From Bacteroidia bacterium (GTDB lineage Bacteria > Bacteroidota > Bacteroidia > Bacteroidales > Azobacteroidaceae): a DNA stretch of 11,487 nt. A program made the position numbers and the translations under genes. Positions within the stretch are counted from its first letter, which is position 1; each line of letters begins with the position of its first letter. The notes below the pieces were generated by a model, which saw nothing but the letters and a program-made list of their open reading frames with translations, did no database searches and had not been told where the DNA came from. The stretch covers positions 1 through 11,487 of the forward strand of contig BNXB01000041.1 of assembly GCA_025999255.1 (NCBI GenBank). Reading direction: 5' to 3'. Below are positions 4,378 through 11,487 of this stretch, piece after piece.

Positions 4378-6552
4378 ATGAGAGAATATGCAAAGAAACC
4401 TGAAAGTCAATCTCACACACTTGACAGCAACCCCAAAGCATTCAGACAAGCACCTATTGATGTGATTCTTCGACGATATCAAGAACGGAATATACAGCGA
4501 TATACAGCGAATGAAGAATTAATACAAGGTGAATTCGATACAGCACAGCAAGAGGAAATAGACGAAGGTGAACTTTTGCAGGGGAAATTTGAGTCTGTTT
4601 TTGCTGGTGAAAAAGAAACTTTACAACGAGAAGAAAAGTCGAATAATACAGGATTATCCGACAACCTTAAAACAGGTATTGAATATCTTTCGGGTTACAA
4701 TATGGATGATATAAAGGTGCATTACAATTCGGATAAGCCTGCACAACTCCAAGCCTTAGCTTACGCACAAGGCACAGACATCCATATTGCTCCCGGACAG
4801 GAAAAACATCTTCCACACGAAGTTTGGCATGTGGTACAGCAAAAACAAGGGCGGGTACAACCCGTCATGCAATTGCAAGGGATGAATATTAATGATAACG
4901 ACGAATTGGAGAGAGAAGCAGATATAATGGGTATGAAAGCTAGTTCTCAAAGCCCTAAGCCAGAAATTGACAATCAATCTGATCAAACACATACTCTATC
5001 TTTTAATACTGCCAATATTATACCGATACAGAAAATTACTATTAAAGGAGTTAATAATGGTAAAAAAATGAATAGTATTCAAGCGTTCCAAAAAGTGATG
5101 GAAAAAGATGTAAAAAAATGGTGTGCTGAGAATAACTTAGAATGGGAAATTGTAGAGCCTCGTTTTAAAAGCTATGGATCATCAGATTGTATTTTTGAGA
5201 ACATAGACCACTTTTATAGGGCACTTAAATACGATATTCTTACAAAAAGCAATTTTTCTGCACAAGAGGAATGGACAACAGAATATGGATGGAAGAGAAG
5301 GGCTAGCGGCGACTATAAGGTCAAAGAAGAAGGTCCTGTATTTCTATACAGAACTATGGATATGGAAGAATATGACGCGTTGAAATCTGATGATCCAAAG
5401 ATGACAGGACATGTAGGGGATTTTAAAGAGGCGTTGAACTATTTGTATAAAGATATAGGAAAACCAAAATGCTTGGTTGAATTTGAATTTAATGTAAATA
5501 GTATAAGAGAGCTGTTTAAACAGGCTGCATACCCAAAAGACCTTACGGGAGGTGTAAAGCTGGTTGTAGATGGATTAAAAAAAGAGGATAGTAGTTTTGT
5601 TCCTTCCAAAAAGGCTAATGCTGATCAAGGTTATGCGAGTAATGCTGTAGGACTGAAGTCCGAAAGGCATGGTGAATCTAAATTTAGCTTGGGCATTGGA
5701 AAAGGGGAAAAACCATCAAAAATATTTATGTCAAAAATAAGCAAAATGCGAAAGCTTGCTGAAGTGAAGGACAGTAAAGTAACATGGATTGAAGATTCAA
5801 CAGAAGTAACAGATTCGACGGGTAGCACGACTGCTACTCCCCAAAATAGTAAGTCTTCCAATAGCCCCATTGCGTCACTAGCGACAGAATTACATACTTA
5901 TTTAAACCAAGCGACAAAAATTGTACCTAATCCTCAAGTCGCAGAATCGACTCAAGACGATAAGAGGGTTATGGCAGATGAAAGTATTGCAACATCAAGC
6001 GATCCCTCAACAACACAAAGCCGAAAGGGTTATGCTGATGAAAGCAACTGGCAAATTCTCGATAATCCAGGAAGAGGAGATTGTTTGTTTTTTGCATTAA
6101 ATGCATCAAATGATCAGACTGATGCAAATAGGCTCCGAGAAGAAGTAGTATTATACCAATCCGATAATAGCCTTATACAACAAGGACTTGTAGATAATCA
6201 GCTAGAAAGCATGTTGAGATTAAGTCCATATCAAGAATTAAGAAATCTCTCAGATATGGCGTCAGGAGTCGAAAACATACCAATTAGCGCTTATTTCAGA
6301 TTAATGGCAAATCAAGGAACTTGGGGAGGGAGATCAGAAGTTGCAGCATTTACAGCCATGAGGGGAACTCGGGTTTATGTACTAGAATCTAGAGGCGTTG
6401 TTACAGAGTATATAAATGGACAAGGGAGGCCTGAAATTGAACAATTACCTGACAATGCATTTGATGATGGTATGATCGTACTTTTTAAAACCGTTGATCA
6501 TTGGAAAAGAGTGCTTGGTAGAAAAACTTGTTCAGATTTAACATCAGGTTGA
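4378..6552 (+). CDS. DUF4157 eCIS-type effector with C-terminal OTU-like cysteine protease domain
   Basis: A modular toxin/effector of 724 residues. Residues 45-75 carry two copies of an acidic motif, EELIQGEFD and GELLQGKFE, common in this protein group. Residues about 92-190 are a DUF4157 domain: NTGLSDNLKTGIEYLSG, VHYNSDKPAQLQALAYAQG, then HExxH at 147-151 (HEVWHVVQQ) and a downstream Glu-rich ELEREAD. DUF4157 is known to mark cargo of extracellular contractile injection systems. Residues about 219-470 form a globular module I do not recognise. A Ser/Thr-rich linker (471-550) leads to an OTU-like domain (about 551-715): GRGDCLFFAL with C569, a WGGRSEVAAFTAMRG segment at 649-663, and VDHW with H708. 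OTU proteases cleave ubiquitin, so a eukaryotic target is implied by inference. No signal peptide or membrane segment is seen, fitting delivery by loading into a particle. No injection-system genes are in the window. Confidence 0.85.
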   Translation: MREYAKKPESQSHTLDSNPKAFRQAPIDVILRRYQERNIQRYTANEELIQGEFDTAQQEEIDEGELLQGKFESVFAGEKETLQREEKSNNTGLSDNLKTGIEYLSGYNMDDIKVHYNSDKPAQLQALAYAQGTDIHIAPGQEKHLPHEVWHVVQQKQGRVQPVMQLQGMNINDNDELEREADIMGMKASSQSPKPEIDNQSDQTHTLSFNTANIIPIQKITIKGVNNGKKMNSIQAFQKVMEKDVKKWCAENNLEWEIVEPRFKSYGSSDCIFENIDHFYRALKYDILTKSNFSAQEEWTTEYGWKRRASGDYKVKEEGPVFLYRTMDMEEYDALKSDDPKMTGHVGDFKEALNYLYKDIGKPKCLVEFEFNVNSIRELFKQAAYPKDLTGGVKLVVDGLKKEDSSFVPSKKANADQGYASNAVGLKSERHGESKFSLGIGKGEKPSKIFMSKISKMRKLAEVKDSKVTWIEDSTEVTDSTGSTTATPQNSKSSNSPIASLATELHTYLNQATKIVPNPQVAESTQDDKRVMADESIATSSDPSTTQSRKGYADESNWQILDNPGRGDCLFFALNASNDQTDANRLREEVVLYQSDNSLIQQGLVDNQLESMLRLSPYQELRNLSDMASGVENIPISAYFRLMANQGTWGGRSEVAAFTAMRGTRVYVLESRGVVTEYINGQGRPEIEQLPDNAFDDGMIVLFKTVDHWKRVLGRKTCSDLTSG
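4491..4510. repeat. 10-bp tandem duplication inside the effector gene
   Basis: TATACAGCGA occurs twice in direct succession near codons 38-45. The unit is not a multiple of three, so loss of one copy would shift the frame and end the protein within a few codons (TAA soon after). It could be a slippage site or simply chance. Confidence 0.5.
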
Positions 6553-6555
6553 TAG

Positions 6556-6635
6556 GCCATCCAACGCTATTTTAAAGAATAACTTATTATCAACGAGTAA
6601 ATAATCTCTCATTCTTTAAAATAGCGTTGGATGGC
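6556..6635. repeat. Perfect 25-bp inverted repeat after the effector gene
   Basis: The 25 bases at 6556-6580 (starting GCCATCCAACG) are the exact reverse complement of 6611-6635 (ending CGTTGGATGGC), separated by a 30-base AT-rich spacer. The left arm starts 3 bp after the effector stop; the right arm runs into the traA relic. Such a stem could stop transcription even without a T-tract. The perfect match also fits a small inverted-repeat mobile element or an inverted duplication at a recombination joint. No target duplication is visible at its edges. Confidence 0.85.
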
Positions 6636-7121
6636 AAAGAGGTTATTTCCCAAAACGGTCGAGAAGAATGAGAATTACAAACAGATGATGATGGAGAGCA
6701 GTATGAGCGTTTGAAAAAGAAGGTATATCCAGTCATTACCGCCAAACCCGACTGTGCAAAGGATGCGGCGGATGATTTTTTGGAAAAAGATGAAAGGGAA
6801 TTTGATGTGTTTTTTTTCGATTTGCCGGGAACGGTCAATGCCCGTGGTATTTTCAAGTCCATCATGAACATGGATTATATTTTCACGCCGATTATTCCCG
6901 ACCGGATGGCGATGCAAAGCAGCATGTCGTTTGTGACGGCGATTCAGGATTTCATGGCGGCGAACCCCAATGTGCCGCTTCGTGGCATTCACGTGTTTTG
7001 GAACAGGGTGAAAGAAAGCGCCAAGTTTGTTCCTTATCCGTTACCTTTCTTCATTCTACTTCAACTTAACTTACTGACAATAATATTCTTAAATAAAAAG
7101 TGCAAAGGTACGAAAAAATAG
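6631..7121 (+). pseudogene. Fragment of conjugative-element traA (ParA-like ATPase)
   Basis: TraA of Bacteroides conjugative transposons is a ParA/MinD-like ATPase. What remains is its middle. One frame starts at 6631 and reads KTVEKNENYKQMMME. Near 6695-6698 an extra AG moves the frame, and the protein resumes as EQYERLKKKVYPVITAKPD, then FDVFFFDLPGTVNARGIF (Walker B-like DLPG), MDYIFTPIIPDRMAMQSSMS and GIHVFWNRVKES. The N-terminal Walker A part is absent. After about 7020 the reading changes to an unrelated hydrophobic tail (YPLPFFILLQLNLLTIIF) ending at TAG 7119-7121, which overlaps the maeB promoter region. The relic is thus truncated at both ends and frameshifted. It indicates that an integrative conjugative element once lay here; it may or may not have carried the effector gene. 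Confidence 0.7.
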
Positions 7122-7124
7122 TAA

Positions 7125-7156
7125 TTTGCACAACCTTGTATTTTTTTGTAGATTTG
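7125..7156 (+). promoter_or_regulatory. Consensus Bacteroides promoter for maeB
   Basis: TTTG (7125-7128), a 20-bp spacer and TAGATTTG (7149-7156) match the Bacteroidetes -33/-7 consensus exactly. The start of transcription would be near 7162, about 25 bases before the maeB ATG. This should drive both maeB and the overlapping thioesterase gene. Confidence 0.75.
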
Positions 7157-7187
7157 TTGCATTTTTAATTGAAATAATAATAAAATC

Positions 7188-9482
7188 ATGGCAAAAATAA
7201 CGAAGGAAGCAGCCTTGTTATATCATTCGCAAGGTAAGCCGGGAAAGATTGAAGTGGTTCCAACCAAACCTCATAGTACGCAGGCCGATTTGTCATTGGC
7301 TTACTCTCCGGGAGTAGCGGAGCCTTGTTTAGAGATAGAGAAAAATCCCGAAACGGCATACGATTATACGTCCAAAGGTAATTTGGTCGCTGTTATTTCT
7401 AATGGTACGGCGGTATTAGGCCTTGGTGATATAGGGACGCTTGCCGGAAAACCTGTAATGGAAGGTAAGGGCTTATTGTTTAAGATTTTTGCCGGAATTG
7501 ATGTTTTTGATATTGAGGTGGATGAGAAAGATCCTGAGAAATTTATCCAGGCAGTGAAAGCGATTGCTCCTACATTCGGAGGAATCAACCTCGAAGATAT
7601 CAAAGCGCCTGAATGTTTTGAAATAGAAACCCGTCTGAAAGCCGAACTGGATATACCCGTAATGCATGACGACCAGCATGGAACCGCTATTATTTCGTCC
7701 GCCGGTTTGATTAACTCCTTGGAATTGGCCGGAAAAAAAATAGAAGAGGCTAAAATTGTCGTGAATGGGGCGGGAGCGTCGGCAAATTCGTGTACAAAGT
7801 TATATATTGCACTGGGAGCGAAGAAGGAGAATATTGTAATGTGCGATAGTAAAGGGGTGATTTCCGTTCGTCGTACCGATTTGAATGAATCGAAGAAATT
7901 TTTTGCTACGGAACGTCATGTCAATACTCTGACCGAAGCGATTGTCGGTGCTGATGTTTTCCTCGGATTATCGGTCGCCGATGTCTTGACGGAAGAGATG
8001 GTACGTACCATGAACACTAATCCTATCGTATTTGCACTGGCGAATCCGAATCCGGAAATTTCGTATGAAAAGGCTAAAGCTTCCCGTGAGGATTTGATAT
8101 TTGCCACCGGACGTTCCGATTACCCGAATCAAATCAACAACGTTCTGGGTTTCCCTTATATTTTTCGCGGGGCTTTGGATGTACGTGCCAAAACAATCAA
8201 TGAAGAGATGAAATTGGCTGCGGTCAAGGCCATTGCTTCCCTGGCAAAAGAATCGGTACCGGATGTGGTTAATGCAGCTTATGGATTGAAGCGTTTATCA
8301 TTTGGACGTGAATATCTGATTCCTAAACCCTTGGATCCGCGTTTGCTTACCTGGGTGTCTGTGGCTGTCGCTAAAGCGGCTATTGAATCGGGTGTTGCCA
8401 GAAAGATTATTTCCGACTGGGATGCTTATGCTTCACAATTGCGGGATTTGATGGGTTATGATAATAAATTGATTCGTCAGTTCACGGATATGGTTAAGCA
8501 ACATCCTATGAAGCGGGTTGTTTTTGCCGAAGGAAGCCATGAAAATATGTTAAAAGCAGCTGTCGCAGCACGTGCTGAAGGAATTTGCCATCCGATTTTG
8601 TTGGGCAATGATGAACGTATCGAAAAGTTGGCTGCGGAATTGAAACTGGATTTGGAAGGAGTTGAAATCGTTAATTTACGCCATGACAGAGAAGAAGCCC
8701 GAAGAGAGCGTTATGCTTCAATTCTGGCGGAAAAACGAGCTCGTGAAGGAGCCACTTATGATGAGGCAAAAGACAAAATGTTCGAACGTAATTACTTCGG
8801 TATGATGATGGTAGAGACCGGAGATGCCGATGCATTTATTACCGGAGTATATACGAAATATTCGAATACAATCAAGGTTGCCAAAGAAGTAATAGGTATC
8901 CGTAACGGATATAAGAATTTTGCCGCCATGCATATTCTTACCGGGAAAAAAGGTACTCTCTTCCTGGCCGATACGTTGATAAACAGGCATCCTTCTACGG
9001 AAGTCCTGGTCGATGTGGCTAACCTGACAAAAGATGCGGTGCGCTTTTTTGCCTATGAACCGGTCATGGCGATGTTGTCTTATTCCAACTTCGGTTCGGA
9101 TCAGGAAGGTAGTCCTGCCAGTGTGCATGAAGTGGTACGTGTTCTTCAGGAACAACATCCTGATTTGCCTATCGATGGTGAAATGCAGGCTAACTTTGCT
9201 ATGGATAAAAATTTACGGGACATTAAATATCCATTCAGCCGTTTGAAAGGAAAAGATGTAAATACACTGATATTTCCAAATCTGAGTTCTGCAAACATTA
9301 CTCAGAAGATGATTCAGGAAATGGGAATAGGAGAGATGATTGGGCCTATCCAGATAGGGTTGAACAAACCGATTCACTTTACCGATATTGAAAGTTCTGT
9401 CCGGGACATTGTGAACATCACTACAGTTGCTGTTATTGATGCCATTGTTCAGGAGCAGATTAATAAAGAAATAAATGACTGA
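7188..9482 (+). CDS. maeB: NADP-dependent malic enzyme with phosphotransacetylase-like domain (MaeB type)
   Basis: Oxidatively decarboxylates malate to pyruvate and CO2, making NADPH in the cytosol. The 764-residue length is typical of the hybrid MaeB form. The malic domain has the catalytic Tyr39 ([10 protein letters not shown]) and Lys94 (MEGKGLLFK), metal ligands E136-D137 ([17 protein letters not shown]) and D161/D162 (MHDDQHGTA), and the dinucleotide loop GAGASA (194-199). From about 430 to the end lies a phosphotransacetylase-like domain ([50 protein letters not shown]). In characterised MaeB enzymes this domain does not make acetyl phosphate but binds acetyl-CoA as an inhibitor; the TKYSNT segment in place of the His-containing one of true phosphotransacetylases fits that. 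The start is supported by the promoter 32 bp upstream. The last 8 bases overlap the next gene. Confidence 0.95.
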   Translation: MAKITKEAALLYHSQGKPGKIEVVPTKPHSTQADLSLAYSPGVAEPCLEIEKNPETAYDYTSKGNLVAVISNGTAVLGLGDIGTLAGKPVMEGKGLLFKIFAGIDVFDIEVDEKDPEKFIQAVKAIAPTFGGINLEDIKAPECFEIETRLKAELDIPVMHDDQHGTAIISSAGLINSLELAGKKIEEAKIVVNGAGASANSCTKLYIALGAKKENIVMCDSKGVISVRRTDLNESKKFFATERHVNTLTEAIVGADVFLGLSVADVLTEEMVRTMNTNPIVFALANPNPEISYEKAKASREDLIFATGRSDYPNQINNVLGFPYIFRGALDVRAKTINEEMKLAAVKAIASLAKESVPDVVNAAYGLKRLSFGREYLIPKPLDPRLLTWVSVAVAKAAIESGVARKIISDWDAYASQLRDLMGYDNKLIRQFTDMVKQHPMKRVVFAEGSHENMLKAAVAARAEGICHPILLGNDERIEKLAAELKLDLEGVEIVNLRHDREEARRERYASILAEKRAREGATYDEAKDKMFERNYFGMMMVETGDADAFITGVYTKYSNTIKVAKEVIGIRNGYKNFAAMHILTGKKGTLFLADTLINRHPSTEVLVDVANLTKDAVRFFAYEPVMAMLSYSNFGSDQEGSPASVHEVVRVLQEQHPDLPIDGEMQANFAMDKNLRDIKYPFSRLKGKDVNTLIFPNLSSANITQKMIQEMGIGEMIGPIQIGLNKPIHFTDIESSVRDIVNITTVAVIDAIVQEQINKEIND

Positions 9483-9870
9483 ACTCAAAGAATTTTTTAA
9501 AAACGACCGCTATGCAGCTCTTTCAGGAATAGAATTGTTGGAAGTCGAACCTGGGAAAGCTACAACGAGAATGTCTATCCGGGATGAACATCTCAATGCA
9601 GGGAATGTGGTACAGGGAGGCGCTATTTTTACGCTGGCTGATTTGGCTTTTGCCGCTGCTGTAAATGCATATGGCAATCTTGCGTTTTCAATTGAAACAA
9701 GTATCCGTTATTTTCAATCGGCGAAGTCTGGAATTTTGTATGCGGAAGCCCGGGTATTGTATCTACACAGGAAATTGGCTACTTGTGAAGTCACAGTAAC
9801 GAATCAGGACAAAGAATTGATCGCTTTATTTACTGCAACGGCTTACAGGAAGGATGTTGTGAATCAGTAG
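9475..9870 (+). CDS. PaaI-like hotdog-fold thioesterase
   Basis: A 131-residue single-domain protein of the PaaI/4HBT hotdog family, which hydrolyses acyl- or aryl-CoA thioesters in the cytosol. The core reads [20 protein letters not shown], with the usual catalytic acid at D56 in LAD on the central helix. The family's common HGG is QGG here (Q48), a change I would expect to be tolerated. The C-terminal strands ([26 protein letters not shown]) are typical. The ATG lies inside the end of maeB (8-base overlap), so translation is probably coupled and the two genes form one operon. The natural substrate cannot be inferred. The TAG stop is part of a 24-bp palindrome. Confidence 0.88.
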   Translation: MTELKEFFKNDRYAALSGIELLEVEPGKATTRMSIRDEHLNAGNVVQGGAIFTLADLAFAAAVNAYGNLAFSIETSIRYFQSAKSGILYAEARVLYLHRKLATCEVTVTNQDKELIALFTATAYRKDVVNQ

Positions 9871-9891
9871 AGACGTAGCGCTACGTCTCTA
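9868..9891. repeat. Perfect 24-bp palindrome overlapping the thioesterase stop
   Basis: The sequence from 9868 to 9891 is fully self-complementary, with arms TAGAGACGTAGC and GCTACGTCTCTA. Its first three bases are the thioesterase stop codon. It lies between two converging genes and has no T-tract on either side. Palindromes of the GAGACG...CGTCTC type recur in many genomes as REP-like repeats; copies elsewhere in this genome would be expected. It may also help end transcription from both sides. Confidence 0.75.
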
Positions 9892-9922
9892 TTCGGTAAA
9901 ACCAATTCTAGGTTGTAATTGC

Positions 9923-11377
9923 CTAAGGGCGAACGTTATTTCGGAAATTTTTAATATACCAGGCTGAAAGGATTCCGTTTCCTGAATAATAATCGAAAAG
10001 TTCGAGTTCCCGGAGCATCGGTTGAAGAAGATCTTCGAAATAAAAAAAACTGCGAGGTACTTTATTTTTTTTCTTTAATTTGCTTAATATCGGGAACAAA
10101 TACTTTAATCGTAATTTGAAGTATGCTTTTTTCTTTTGAGAGTAATTGAGAGATATTTCCTGTTCAAACAATATCCCGTTTTCGTCGAATAATTCCGCCA
10201 GGGTTTCATTATAAAAGTTCTTATATACCCTGAATTCAAAAGGAATTGATGCAAATAAATCCGTCAAGTCGTTGTCCCATAACGGGAGTAAATACTTATA
10301 ACCGAAATAATTCCAGACTTTTGATGAATTAACTGTTTGTTTGGATTGTCGTTCCGTAATGTTCCAATGATCGTGCGATAAATGGGTAATCATTGTGTCT
10401 TCAGGTTCAATGCTTTGCGAGATAATCCTCAGTAATTCTTGTTTGTCTTTTGTATTTACAGGTATCAGGTTTCCATTTGTACGGATTATTTTTTTTGCCA
10501 GAATCTCAGGAGATCTAAAATACGACATATCCGGGAAAAGGTGACTACCACCTAATGTATCTCCGGAATGTCCGGGAATAAAAATGGTGTTTTCCGGAAG
10601 TTTTAGTTCTTCTTTAAGGTATCTTGCTGCAAAATATTCCTGTATGTATGGAAAGGAAACGGCATTTCCTGCAAAGTCGATATAATCATGGAATTGTTTT
10701 GAATGGGTATAATCTGTTTTTGTATAAGGATTATAATTGATAAATACCCATGGATAATTCAAGGTGTCGGCAACTTGTTTGGATATCTTTGCTTCGATAT
10801 TGTTGGGGTCTCCGTAAGAGAAACAAAGTACATTTTTTTTATGATTCAGTTTGAGAAGTAAACCGATGATCCGGGAGTCAAAACCCCCGCTCAAAGGAAG
10901 GGCGACGGGATTGTCGCCAATCATTTGGGAAAGCCGTTCTCCTACGACAGATAATTTTTCGCGGAATAATTTTTTCCATTCCTGCCTGTCGGAAACGTTA
11001 TATTTACAAGGATGAATTTTATAATAAAAATTAATTTTAATTTGTTGATTTTCGAAGATTAAATATTGAGATCCGAGAAGTTGGAAAACATCTTTGGTAA
11101 GTGTTTTGTTTCCGGCAACATATCCTAATTGGAGCATTGTATTTTTTGCTTCCTCATCTATATTTGCTTTGGATTCGGCAATAAAAAATTTATAATCGTC
11201 CGATATTTTGAGAATTCCATTTTTCAGTTGATAGAATAAGGGGGAATTACGGAGTCTGTCAACTGCAACCATGATTTTATTTTCTCTTAGAATAACGATA
11301 GAATATAATCCGTTCAATTCGTTGATACGATCGATAAAATCCGTTTCTTCCCGGATATTTCTGAAATACTCACACAA
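9923..11377 (-). CDS. Asparagine-synthetase-like amidotransferase, 5' end unresolved
   Basis: The C-terminal domain is the ATP-pyrophosphatase synthetase domain of AsnB-type enzymes: PP-loop SGGFDS at 163-168, followed by LCFSYGDPNNIEAKISKQVA and a GHSGDTLGG segment near 269-277, as in family members that activate a substrate as an adenylate. Residues 1-120 match the second half of the N-terminal glutaminase-like domain (ELNGLYSIVILRENKIMVAVDR). The first part with the catalytic Cys2 is not present in frame. Position 11377 is a TTG. Protein-like sequence (SGSGEVLDGEKL) continues upstream of it in the same frame up to a stop at 11462-11464, with no ATG. So either the start is non-canonical, the gene is frameshifted, or a divergent member lacks the glutaminase site. 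Such proteins occur in polysaccharide and peptide-modification loci as well as in asparagine synthesis; the role here is unknown. It converges with the maeB operon. Confidence 0.8.
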   Translation of the reverse strand: MCEYFRNIREETDFIDRINELNGLYSIVILRENKIMVAVDRLRNSPLFYQLKNGILKISDDYKFFIAESKANIDEEAKNTMLQLGYVAGNKTLTKDVFQLLGSQYLIFENQQIKINFYYKIHPCKYNVSDRQEWKKLFREKLSVVGERLSQMIGDNPVALPLSGGFDSRIIGLLLKLNHKKNVLCFSYGDPNNIEAKISKQVADTLNYPWVFINYNPYTKTDYTHSKQFHDYIDFAGNAVSFPYIQEYFAARYLKEELKLPENTIFIPGHSGDTLGGSHLFPDMSYFRSPEILAKKIIRTNGNLIPVNTKDKQELLRIISQSIEPEDTMITHLSHDHWNITERQSKQTVNSSKVWNYFGYKYLLPLWDNDLTDLFASIPFEFRVYKNFYNETLAELFDENGILFEQEISLNYSQKKKAYFKLRLKYLFPILSKLKKKNKVPRSFFYFEDLLQPMLRELELFDYYSGNGILSAWYIKNFRNNVRP

Positions 11378-11487
11378 TTTTTCCCCGTCAAGGACTTCTC
11401 CTGAACCACTTCTTCTGAAAATACTTTTACATTTATCGGATATTACTGTATTATTCTTCTTTTATTTTCTTTATATAGTTTATTTTT

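Noticed and set aside
8718..9158. 146-codon open frame on the minus strand
   Set aside because: Antisense to the phosphotransacetylase-like part of maeB; a codon-bias shadow.
1..11487. CRISPR array, tRNA or rRNA genes
   Set aside because: No regularly spaced repeats and no cloverleaf or rRNA-like sequence were seen on either strand.

Overview
The window looks like a piece of a Bacteroidales chromosome (Bacteroides, Parabacteroides or a close relative). Several starts are preceded by the Bacteroides-type promoter (TTTG, 19-21 bp spacer, TAnnTTTG). Starts lack a clear Shine-Dalgarno sequence. The mobile remnants, including a TraA/ParA-like conjugation relic, are of Bacteroidetes type. There are no rRNA or tRNA genes and no CRISPR array.

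Layout. Positions 1-1570 hold an ABC-F ATPase gene on the minus strand, cut off in its second ATPase domain, with its own promoter and a terminator-like hairpin in its leader. Positions about 1600-3300 are an IS110-family insertion sequence: a DEDD transposase plus a structured non-coding flank that may hold its bridge RNA. Positions 3300-4200 are a graveyard: a C-terminal gene relic with an intact terminator on the minus strand, and an AlbA_2 (Schlafen-like) gene on the plus strand killed by two stops and a frameshift. Positions 4200-6552 carry the most interesting gene, a 724-residue DUF4157 protein of the kind loaded into extracellular contractile injection systems (eCIS). It has an HExxH leader domain, an unrecognised middle module and a C-terminal OTU-type cysteine protease (deubiquitinase-like) domain. 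A near-perfect dyad sits over its promoter, and a perfect 25-bp inverted repeat starts 3 bp after its stop codon. Positions 6631-7030 are a fragment of a conjugative-element traA (ParA-like ATPase) gene, broken at both ends and frameshifted.

From 7125 the window becomes ordinary chromosome: a consensus promoter, a MaeB-type malic enzyme with a C-terminal phosphotransacetylase-like domain, and an overlapping PaaI-like hotdog thioesterase, probably one operon. A 24-bp palindrome overlaps the thioesterase stop. An asparagine-synthetase-like gene converges from the other strand and its 5' end is not resolved inside the window.

Reading: an accessory region has accumulated next to maeB through repeated insertion and decay. 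The eCIS-type effector is the one large intact cargo gene. No injection-system structural genes lie in the window, so the apparatus, if present, must be elsewhere. All functions are inferred from motifs read by eye; no database search was possible.
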